The notes under the pieces were generated by a model that saw only the letters and a list, made by a program, of their open reading frames with translations, did not search any database and was not told the DNA's origin. Of a DNA stretch of 64,000 nucleotides, positions 33,727 to 40,426 are shown piece after piece. Position 1 is the stretch's first letter; each line of letters begins with the position of its first letter. Source of the DNA: Acidobacteriota bacterium (GTDB taxonomy: Bacteria; Acidobacteriota; Terriglobia; Bryobacterales; Bryobacteraceae); the NCBI GenBank assembly GCA_016213775.1, contig JACQZR010000254.1:1-64000 (forward strand), in the 5' to 3' direction. Made by a program: the position numbers and the translations under genes.

Positions 33727-33981
33727 TCAGTTCGGAAGCCCGTGCTCATCAAAACCAATAATCTCCTCCGGACTACGCGTATCAATGTCAGGAAGGGCTG
33801 CACAACGATCGCTGATGGCACGTAGGTCTTCGGCAAGACCGCTCACGCGGCGACGGCCAGTTTCGCGCTCCACCTGCTCGCGAAGGGCTTTCAGAACGGC
33901 ATCGGTTAAGGTCAGGCCGGTCAAGCTGGCCAGTTTGCGGGCAAGCAGGTCGGCCTCTGGGTTTTTGATGCTTAGAGCCAT
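33727..33981 (-). CDS. vapB: VapB-type antitoxin
   Basis: About 84 residues from ATG 33981, chosen because the family motif begins [18 protein letters not shown] and the upstream operator ends at this point. The ribbon-helix-helix segment is followed by [18 protein letters not shown], typical of VapB partners of this PIN subgroup (often called Rv0623-like). It should bind the toxin with its C-terminal tail and repress the operon at 33983-34010. AAAGG lies about 12 nt before the ATG. Confidence 0.88.
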   Translation of the reverse strand: MALSIKNPEADLLARKLASLTGLTLTDAVLKALREQVERETGRRRVSGLAEDLRAISDRCAALPDIDTRSPEEIIGFDEHGLPN

Positions 33982-33982
33982 A

Positions 33983-34010
33983 TAGAATCTACCTTTATTT
34001 CTAGATTCTA
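33983..34010 (-). promoter_or_regulatory. Inverted repeat operator upstream of the second vapB
   Basis: TAGAATCTA (33983-33991) and TAGATTCTA (34002-34010) are perfect 9-bp reverse complements with a 10-nt spacer, starting 2 nt upstream of the ATG. Each arm is itself nearly palindromic. The position suits autorepression by the VapBC complex. Confidence 0.6.
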
Positions 34011-34058
34011 CCACTGTTCCTCACCTGCAGACGAATTAAGGATTGCGCCGGGCCACCT

Positions 34059-34253
34059 GACGGTGCTTACGCGAAGTCGATCATGGATTACATTCTCCGC
34101 CGGCTGGCGGGGAAGTTCCAGCCACCGCGAGGCTGGCGAAACCACGAAATGGCGTCCTACTGAACCGGAACCGCAGCAGAGCCTGCCCTTCGACCCATCG
34201 ATGGAAGATGCGCCGTTGTGCCCGGAATGCGGCGGCCCGATGACCCGTGGCCT
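34059..34253 (+). pseudogene. Truncated, damaged copy of the nrdJ 3' end
   Basis: Closely follows 32981-33190 of nrdJ in the same orientation, including GCGAAGTCGATCATGGATTA and the segment encoding a CPECGG-like zinc-ribbon start. Small deletions break the frame near 34067 and in the Ala/Pro-rich linker, and the sequence diverges after CCGTGGC, before the last cysteines. No start codon or upstream body exists. The VapBC operon lies exactly between the real 3' end and this copy. Confidence 0.9.
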
Positions 34254-34353
34254 GCGGTGGCCCTCGCGAACGAAAATTATTTGAAGGGAGCGGCCGGACG
34301 CAATTGTCGGCATTCTGACCAGCAATTGCCGCAATTCGCAACGACAACGAACT

Positions 34354-34554
34354 ATGTACTACGGGATTGGGAATCCGCGCACCGCGACATATGTCTCAAA
34401 CTGGTGTCTGGGCACGATACTCAGTGCGGTCGGTCGATATCAGGAGGCCAGGGAATGGCTGGATCGTTCGCGTCAGGCGCGTGAGTGGAGTATGATTTGG
34501 GCCGATCGGGAGCCGTTGTGGGCATGGTGCCTGGATTTCCGTAAGGCAGTTTGA
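34354..34554 (+). pseudogene. Possible remnant of a TPR protein
   Basis: A 66-codon frame with a TPR-like stretch (LGTILSAVGRYQEAREWLDRS) preceded by no convincing ribosome site and no upstream continuation. It could be the C-terminal end of a lost TPR or kinase-TPR gene. The rest of 34254-34575 shows nothing recognisable. Weak support; it could be chance. Confidence 0.3.
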
Positions 34555-34575
34555 CGGTGGCCATGACGTATGGAA

Positions 34576-35724
34576 CTACTGCCCCCGACGAACCGTAATC
34601 CCCAAATCCGTGAGGATCTTCTGGAACGCCGCTTCACCGCCCACCTCCCGCGCCGACGCCGCTTCATTCCGCAGCACCCGCCGCGCCTGACGCCGCTCCA
34701 TCGTATCCATCGGCCCATCCGACTTCTTTTTCAACGAAGCCAACTTCTCGCGCAGTTCCGGTAGCGCCTGCTGGCGCCGGTCCACATCCGTCAACGCACG
34801 CCGCAGCGTCCCGATCTCCGTCAACAATCTTGCTTCTCCATCCAGATCAGCCTTATCCTTCTTCATCTGATCCTTCACCGGTTTCTGCGCCCGGCAAATC
34901 GACGCCCGGGCGGCAAAGCTCGCCACATCCTTCATCCCCTGAAAATCCGCCACCAACGCCTCCATCGCCCGGCAGTGGGCAAGCTCATTGCGTTCGGCCG
35001 CCGCCGCCGACACGCGCCTTGCAAACAGCGTCTCGACGACCAGCGTGTCCTTCGCCCGGACGCCCGACTTCATCGCATGCAACTCCAGCCACTCCACTGC
35101 CTCCATGGCAAGCTCAGCCGGTAACCAGGTGTGGCCACCATCGAAAATGGCGACATGATGCGTGGATGCCAGCGACGCGTCCAGTTGCCGCATCTCCAGG
35201 TAATTGAAATCCTCGGTCCCCGCTGTTCCAAACACCAGAAACGGGACTGTCTTCCGCGGCTTGCTATCGGGCCATCCCGCGCTCGACGCAATCACTCCCG
35301 CGATCTGCCCGTTCGAGCTGAGCGCCACCATCATCGCCACTCGCGCGCCGCCCGACATCCCGGCGGCGTACACACGCCGCGCGTCCACCGCAAACCTCGT
35401 GCCGGCATCGGCCGTCATAGCGCGCAGGGCCGCAACGCTCGACTCCATCGATCCGTTGCGCGAATTGTTCGATCCCATGACGATGTAGCCGTATTTCTCC
35501 GCCGCGGCCTGATACCGCTCCACCGGCATACGCCCGCGCGCTGCCGGATCAAACGCGAGTATCAGATTGGCTGGTTTATCGGGATTGTAATTGGTAGGAA
35601 GATACAGCGCATAGGATTGCTGCGGATCGGCCTGGCACTTCACCCCGTCCACAATCTGCCCCTTCGGCAAATCCTGCGCAGCAAGCCCAACGGCGAAAAC
35701 CAGCATCGACCACATGCGAATCAC
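34576..35724 (-). CDS. Secreted alpha/beta-hydrolase (esterase/PHB depolymerase-like)
   Basis: A 382-residue protein with a signal peptide (MLVFAVGLAAQ) and an alpha/beta-hydrolase domain: nucleophile S124 in AAGMSGGARVA, a plausible acid D172 in GTEDFNY, and H198 in FDGGHTW. The lid and spacing resemble extracellular esterases that act on polyesters or feruloyl esters. Residues 215-382 form a separate Lys/Glu-rich helical region (coiled-coil-like, LRRALTDVDRRQQALPELRE) not usual in the family. Its ATG overlaps the stop of the membrane protein gene by 4 nt, so they form an operon. Confidence 0.82.
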   Translation of the reverse strand: MIRMWSMLVFAVGLAAQDLPKGQIVDGVKCQADPQQSYALYLPTNYNPDKPANLILAFDPAARGRMPVERYQAAAEKYGYIVMGSNNSRNGSMESSVAALRAMTADAGTRFAVDARRVYAAGMSGGARVAMMVALSSNGQIAGVIASSAGWPDSKPRKTVPFLVFGTAGTEDFNYLEMRQLDASLASTHHVAIFDGGHTWLPAELAMEAVEWLELHAMKSGVRAKDTLVVETLFARRVSAAAAERNELAHCRAMEALVADFQGMKDVASFAARASICRAQKPVKDQMKKDKADLDGEARLLTEIGTLRRALTDVDRRQQALPELREKLASLKKKSDGPMDTMERRQARRVLRNEAASAREVGGEAAFQKILTDLGITVRRGQ

Positions 35725-36761
35725 CTGCTATCCTTCACCCGCCACAAGAATCCGTCCAGCACATAATGCGCGGCCTGTGGCACGGCCAGCAGCGGAACGC
35801 CGATCGCGAGCGTGGCATCCTCTAGCTGCGGCAGCGAGCTCAGCCACCTAAAGAACTGCGTGTGATCGCGCCACACCAGCACGTCCCAAAACGCCTCCTC
35901 CACATATGCCAACGACAACAGCAGCCCCATGTACAGTGGAATCATCCGAGTCCGGAACCAGAACGCCGGCGCGGTCCGCACCCGCTCGGCGCGCTTGCGC
36001 TGGTAGATCCACACCAGTGCCATGTAAGGCACACCGTGCGCCACAACATTGGTGACGGTGAAGGCCAGATCCCCGTTGCATAAAACGATCCCCACGTACC
36101 AGGACAACGCCGTCCCGGCGAGGATAAGATGCTTGGGAATATTCAGGAACCGGGTGCGGTGGAATTGCCTGGCTTCCTTATACACATACGCGGCAAGCGC
36201 CGCTGCATACACCGCGCCGGCGACAGTGGAAAGCCACGGCGCGGCGAGCGAGCCGAAGTCCTTCTCAATGAACCAATGGAATGCCCGCGGGTGCGTGTGC
36301 CAGTAAATCAGCGGATACAGGGTGGCCATGTAGATGGCCGCAGCGTCCAGCCGCCGATGCCAGCCGTCCGCCTCTTCATAGCGGGAGTACAGCCGCAGGA
36401 ATCCGTACTGTTGGCGAACAAAGTGGAACACCGCAAGATAGGCCAGTACGCGCCAGAACACCAGCGAACCGGCGCTATACAACATGACGCCGGCGGCCCA
36501 GCACGCCAGCGGAATCAGTACCAGCAGCGACGCGTACTTCTTCCGCGCGGCTTCATCCAGATAGGTCCGGTAGATGGTGGAGTACACATGCGCCACATCC
36601 ACGCCAACCACCAGCGCCAGCCATATCCAAGGCGGCGCTTTCGATTCCGCCATCTCCCGCGGCAGCAGCAGCACCAGCAGCGTTACCACAAACGCCGGGG
36701 CCAGCAACAGCGGGCCATCAGCAGCAGCCGAATACAGCCAGGGTTGTCCACTTTGCTTCAT
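35721..36761 (-). CDS. Polytopic membrane protein with conserved-looking histidines, function unknown
   Basis: A 346-residue integral membrane protein with about 8-9 hydrophobic segments. Histidines lie at membrane boundaries: DVAHVYSTIYRTYLD, FHFVRQQYGF, YWHTHPRAFHWF, NVVAHGVPYMALVW, HYVLDGFLWR. The layout recalls di-iron or haem-binding membrane oxidoreductases, but no canonical HXXHH boxes are seen, so this is only a hint. It starts an operon with the secreted hydrolase. The divergent intradiol dioxygenase starts 94 bp away; that gap holds a TATCAT-type box near 36813. Confidence 0.65.
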   Translation of the reverse strand: MKQSGQPWLYSAAADGPLLLAPAFVVTLLVLLLPREMAESKAPPWIWLALVVGVDVAHVYSTIYRTYLDEAARKKYASLLVLIPLACWAAGVMLYSAGSLVFWRVLAYLAVFHFVRQQYGFLRLYSRYEEADGWHRRLDAAAIYMATLYPLIYWHTHPRAFHWFIEKDFGSLAAPWLSTVAGAVYAAALAAYVYKEARQFHRTRFLNIPKHLILAGTALSWYVGIVLCNGDLAFTVTNVVAHGVPYMALVWIYQRKRAERVRTAPAFWFRTRMIPLYMGLLLSLAYVEEAFWDVLVWRDHTQFFRWLSSLPQLEDATLAIGVPLLAVPQAAHYVLDGFLWRVKDSR

Positions 36762-36855
36762 GCGCGATTGAGCCTAGGCCATTTTCTCATGGAGCAAACC
36801 GGACATCGGTGTATCATAGACGAAAGACCAACACGTCCACCGAGAGGATCATGCT

Positions 36856-37491
36856 ATGACTCGTCGCCACCCGTCACGCCGCGAAATGCTCGAGAACTGC
36901 ATCGTCAGAGGATCACTTCTCGCAGCCGCGCCTCTGTCCGCCAATCAACTGCTCGCCGCCTGGGAAGAAGGCGAGCGCACCGCAAAGAAACCCACGCCCT
37001 CTGAAGTGCTCGGACCCTTCTTCAAGAAGAACGCGCCCGCCAACAAGATCCTCCGCCAGCCCGGCGATCCCGGCTTCCCTCTTCGCGTGTCAGGCAAGGT
37101 CTACAACACGCGCGGAGAGGCTGTACCCGGCGCAATCGTCGAAATGTGGCAGGCCGATCACGAAGGACGCTACGACGTTCAAGGCTACCGCTACCGCACC
37201 AAGCTCACGGTCGATGCTGGCAAGGAATACGCCGTCGAAACCGTCATGCCGGGCCATTACTCCGACCGTCCCGCTCAGCACATCCACTACCTGATCACAG
37301 CGCCAGGCCACAAGAACCTCGTCACGCAGTGCTACTTCGCCACCGATCCCTGGTTTGACGGCGATCCCGACAAGAACTACCGCAAACGCAACCTCGTGGA
37401 AAACCGCGAGCTTGTGCGCACCGTAACGCTGTACGAACAAGGTACGCCGCGCGCCGCCATCAACTTCGACATCGTCCTGGAGCGCGCCTGA
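36856..37491 (+). CDS. Tat-exported intradiol ring-cleavage dioxygenase-like protein
   Basis: A 211-residue protein with a twin-arginine-like leader (SRREMLENCIVRGSLLAAAP), then the intradiol dioxygenase beta-sandwich. Iron ligands match the family: Y106 in GRYDVQGY, Y135 in PGHYSDRPAQ and H142/H144 in AQHIHY. The loop between the second Tyr and first His is shorter than in protocatechuate 3,4-dioxygenase. Such enzymes split catechol-type rings with Fe(III) and O2; an exported member might attack plant or humic aromatics. AGAGGATC precedes the ATG. It heads a run of tightly packed plus-strand genes. Confidence 0.86.
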   Translation: MTRRHPSRREMLENCIVRGSLLAAAPLSANQLLAAWEEGERTAKKPTPSEVLGPFFKKNAPANKILRQPGDPGFPLRVSGKVYNTRGEAVPGAIVEMWQADHEGRYDVQGYRYRTKLTVDAGKEYAVETVMPGHYSDRPAQHIHYLITAPGHKNLVTQCYFATDPWFDGDPDKNYRKRNLVENRELVRTVTLYEQGTPRAAINFDIVLERA

Positions 37492-38441
37492 TGCGAGCGC
37501 TGCTACTGCTCACTACCGCCGCGTTGATGGCGCAGGATCGCACCATCACCTCTGAAGCCGACGTCGTCGCCATCGCCTTTTCCAAAGACGGCTCCACTGT
37601 TGCCGGCCAGTGCACCGACAACAAACTCCGCCTCTGGGACGCGCGCACCGGAGCCCCGAAGAAGACCATCGAGTGGAGAAAGGACGAACGCCTCGCCGCC
37701 CTCCCCTCCGGCACCGGACTCGTCGCCATCTCGCGCACCGATGGCAGCATCGAATTCCGCGACCTGGAAACCGGCCAGCAGGCCCGGCAATACGCGGCCG
37801 TCCAACGCCGCGGACGCCGCATCGCGGCCTCGCCCGACGGATCAGCCATCGCTGGCAGCACCCGGCTGGATGGCAACTCGCGCGATGAAGTGATGCGCAT
37901 GTGGGACGCTACAGGCAAAGAGCGCTTCTCCGTACCCTCCGGCACCGGCGGCACCTCCGCCATGGCACTCTCCCCCGACGGCATGACCCTCGCCGCCGGC
38001 AGCTACGACACCAACATTCGCGTCTGGAACGCCCGTAACGGCGAACTGCGGTCGCGCATTCAAGATCAGCTCGTCTCGATGTTCGCTATGGACTTCACCC
38101 CAGACGGCAGGTTCCTCGTCGCCGCGGGCGTGGAGCGCACAGTCTACTTCTACGACACCCGCAATTGGAGAGTTGCTCGCAAGTTCACCGGCCAGCCCGA
38201 GATGATTTCCTCGCTCGCAATATCCGCTGATGGCAAACTCCTCGCCACTGGAGGCTTCAGTGAATTCACCCAGGAGAACCCGGTCAAGATCCTGCTGCGC
38301 GATCTCGGCTCGGGCAACATCGTGCGAACACTCGACGCGCCGCGCATCGTCGGAAGTCTCGCCTTTTCCCCGGATAGCAAATGGCTCGCCGCCGCCCACG
38401 GCCGGAAGGCAATACAAGTGTGGGCCGCCGGAGCAAAATAG
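37491..38441 (+). CDS. WD40 repeat beta-propeller protein
   Basis: A 316-residue protein with a short leader (MRALLLLTTAALMAQ) and about seven WD40-type repeats (VVAIAFSKDGSTVAG, KLRLWDARTGAPK, MALSPDGMTLAAG, NIRVWNARNGE, LAISADGKLLATG, LAFSPDSKWLAA). Likely exported and used as a protein-binding platform. The ATG shares one base with the stop of the dioxygenase gene, so the two are translationally coupled and probably act together; no enzymatic residues are seen. Confidence 0.85.
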   Translation: MRALLLLTTAALMAQDRTITSEADVVAIAFSKDGSTVAGQCTDNKLRLWDARTGAPKKTIEWRKDERLAALPSGTGLVAISRTDGSIEFRDLETGQQARQYAAVQRRGRRIAASPDGSAIAGSTRLDGNSRDEVMRMWDATGKERFSVPSGTGGTSAMALSPDGMTLAAGSYDTNIRVWNARNGELRSRIQDQLVSMFAMDFTPDGRFLVAAGVERTVYFYDTRNWRVARKFTGQPEMISSLAISADGKLLATGGFSEFTQENPVKILLRDLGSGNIVRTLDAPRIVGSLAFSPDSKWLAAAHGRKAIQVWAAGAK

Positions 38442-38445
38442 AAGT

Positions 38446-39276
38446 ATGGGTTTTGACGGCGCTCGCGTGCTTTCGCTCGAAAGCCGACGGGCTAATGAAA
38501 TGGCCACACTCATCCGCAATCAAGGCGGGGTCCCCATCGTTGCGCCTTCCATGCGCGAGGCAACTCTCGAACAAAACGAGGAGCTCTATACATTCGCCCG
38601 GCGATTCTTCAGCGGCGAATTCGACATGCTCATCCTCCTCACCGGTGTAGGCTTCCGCGCCATGAGAGCCAAAATCCTCGAGCGGCATAGCGAAGCGGAG
38701 TTGATGGACGCGCTGCGCCGCGTGAAGCTCGTCGCGCGTGGCCCAAAGCCCACCGCCGCACTGCGCGAAATCGGACTCGCCCCCGCCATCATCGCCCCCG
38801 AACCCAACACCTGGCGAGAAGTGCTCGCCGCCACCTCCACATGCACGGAACGCCACATCGCCGTGCAGGAGTACGGCCGCATCAACCACGAATTGCTCGA
38901 TGGCCTACGTGCCCGCGGGGCAGAAGTTACCCCGGTGCCCGTCTATCAATGGATGCTCCCGGAAGACACGCAACCGCTCCGCGCCGCGGCCCGTTCCCTC
39001 GCAGCCGGCGAAGTAGACATCGCCCTTTTCACCACCTCCATCCAGGTGACCCATCTGTTGCAGATGGCCGCCGCCGAAAGCGTGGAGCCGGCACTGCGCG
39101 CGGCGTTGCGGTCGAGCACCGTGGTTTCCTCCATTGGGCCTACCTGCACCACGGCGCTGGAGGAAGACGGCATTCCCGTCGACTTCGCTCCCTCCCATCC
39201 CAAGATGGGCTTTCTCGTAAAGGAGACCGCCGACCGCTGCGGCGATCTGCTCGCCTCCAAGCGGCGGAGCCCATGA
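38446..39276 (+). CDS. hemD: Uroporphyrinogen-III synthase
   Basis: A 276-residue two-lobed protein of the HemD family: SLESRRANEMATLI at the first lobe, ILLTGVGFRAM, KPTAALREIGL, and the signature-like IALFTTSIQVTHLLQMA in the second lobe. It closes and inverts ring D of hydroxymethylbilane to give uroporphyrinogen III for haem, sirohaem and cobalamin. The start at 38446 is 4 nt after the WD40 stop. No other haem gene is nearby; the next gene, overlapping by 4 nt, is a small ATP-synthase accessory protein. HemD sequences diverge strongly, hence the slightly reduced confidence. Confidence 0.82.
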   Translation: MGFDGARVLSLESRRANEMATLIRNQGGVPIVAPSMREATLEQNEELYTFARRFFSGEFDMLILLTGVGFRAMRAKILERHSEAELMDALRRVKLVARGPKPTAALREIGLAPAIIAPEPNTWREVLAATSTCTERHIAVQEYGRINHELLDGLRARGAEVTPVPVYQWMLPEDTQPLRAAARSLAAGEVDIALFTTSIQVTHLLQMAAAESVEPALRAALRSSTVVSSIGPTCTTALEEDGIPVDFAPSHPKMGFLVKETADRCGDLLASKRRSP

Positions 39277-39497
39277 AGGACAACCCCTACAAACAGGTCG
39301 GCCGCGTCATGGGGCTGGCCACTATGCTTCCGGTGAGCGGCTTTGTCGGCTACCTCATGGGCTACTATCTCGACAAGTGGTTCGAAACACATTTCCTCTA
39401 CATTGTCTTTTTGATCCTCGGCATCGCCAGCGGAATTGTCTCGCTGATCCGCGATCTCTCCTCTGAGGATCCCTCGCAGCGGCGCCGTGGCCAGTAG
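39273..39497 (+). CDS. AtpZ/AtpI-like small membrane protein
   Basis: A 74-residue protein with two membrane helices (ATMLPVSGFVGYLMGYYLDK and FLYIVFLILGIASGIVSLI) and the arrangement VGRVMGLATML...GYYLDKWF typical of the AtpZ family, which accompanies AtpI near F-type ATP synthase operons and is thought to help assembly of the c-ring or Mg uptake. The ATG overlaps hemD by 4 nt and the next gene overlaps its end, so it is embedded in an operon. The main ATP synthase genes are not in this window. Confidence 0.78.
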   Translation: MKDNPYKQVGRVMGLATMLPVSGFVGYLMGYYLDKWFETHFLYIVFLILGIASGIVSLIRDLSSEDPSQRRRGQ

Positions 39498-39882
39498 CTT
39501 CTCTTTCGAATCCGCGGCGCGCCGAATGAAGCGGTTCCTCTGGGTGCTCGCGGCCACCGGTTCCGTCGCGCTCGGCATCGCCAACGGCCTCTCGTGGGGA
39601 ATCAGTTTCGCCACCGGAGCGCTCCTGGCCATCGCCAGTTTTCAGTACACCCACCGCTTTGTAAACTCCATCGGATCGGAGCCCGCCGCAAAGCCCACCA
39701 ACACAAAAGCCGTTCTCGTAGGTCTGCGCTATCTCTTCCTCGCCGGACTGCTCTACCTGCTCGCCAGCACCGCCGGACTCAACGTGCCGGCAGCGCTGCT
39801 TGGCCTGCTCACCCCCGCCGCCGCTGCTCTGATCGAAATGCTTTATCAACTCGGTACGTTGCGAAAACGAGGCAACCAGTAG
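39487..39882 (+). CDS. atpI: ATP synthase subunit I-like membrane protein
   Basis: A 131-residue protein from GTG 39487, overlapping the previous gene by 11 nt. Four hydrophobic helices (LWVLAATGSVALGIANGL, ISFATGALLAIASFQY, ALVGLRYLFLAGLLYLLA, LNVPAALLGLLTPAAAALIE) match the ATP synthase I chain (AtpI). With the preceding AtpZ-like protein it forms the usual pair that assists assembly of the F0 rotor. In most bacteria this pair precedes atpB; here a Uma2 gene follows instead. Confidence 0.72.
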   Translation: MASSFSFESAARRMKRFLWVLAATGSVALGIANGLSWGISFATGALLAIASFQYTHRFVNSIGSEPAAKPTNTKAVLVGLRYLFLAGLLYLLASTAGLNVPAALLGLLTPAAAALIEMLYQLGTLRKRGNQ

Positions 39883-39883
39883 C

Positions 39884-39889
39884 TACAAT
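39884..39889 (+). promoter_or_regulatory. -10-like TACAAT six bases before the Uma2 start
   Basis: TACAAT ends 6 nt before the ATG at 39896 with no Shine-Dalgarno between. A weak TTGCGA lies 19 bp upstream. The geometry matches the other suspected leaderless starts in the window. Confidence 0.4.
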
Positions 39890-39895
39890 CAAAGC

Positions 39896-40423
39896 ATGGC
39901 CACAACTCTGGTGAGTGTCGACGAATACCTGCACACCAGCTACGATCCCGATTGCGATTTCGTGGATGGCGTCGCGGAGGAACGGAACGTGGGAGAACTC
40001 GATCATTCTCATCTGCAAGGAGAACTGGGCTTCTGGATCAAACTGCATCTCCGCACGCTGGGAATCAACGCCTTCCCTGAATTGCGCGTGCGCGTCACCG
40101 AGACACGATTCCGCGTCCCTGATGTCACTCTTCTTCGCGGAAAGCGGCCCGCAACCGGCGTACTGGAGCAAGTGCCGCTCGCCGTAATCGAGATCCTCTC
40201 GCCGGACGATCGCATCGGACGCGTGCAGGCGAGGATGGACGATTACATGGCGCGCGGCGTTCCTCACTGCTGGCTAATCGACCCGGACACCCGCCGCGCC
40301 TGGGAATACACCCGCGGTAATACCCTCGAAATATTCGACCTCGTACTCCGCTGCTCCGACCCAGCCTTCGAGATCCCGCTCCGTGAGATCTTTCAGGCCA
40401 TCGACGAGCAGACCGAAGCCTGA
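39896..40423 (+). CDS. Uma2-family PD-(D/E)XK nuclease-like protein
   Basis: A 175-residue protein of the Uma2 family. The active-site pattern is visible: PDVTLL (D76), a hydrophobic strand ending VIEILSPDD (E99) and a downstream RMDDYMARGVPHCWLIDP helix-strand. The N-terminal GELDHSHLQGELGF segment is also typical. The family has a restriction-endonuclease-like fold with unclear biological role, often many copies per genome in cyanobacteria and acidobacteria. It lies 13 nt after atpI but may have its own leaderless promoter. Confidence 0.88.
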   Translation: MATTLVSVDEYLHTSYDPDCDFVDGVAEERNVGELDHSHLQGELGFWIKLHLRTLGINAFPELRVRVTETRFRVPDVTLLRGKRPATGVLEQVPLAVIEILSPDDRIGRVQARMDDYMARGVPHCWLIDPDTRRAWEYTRGNTLEIFDLVLRCSDPAFEIPLREIFQAIDEQTEA

Positions 40424-40426
40424 CCC

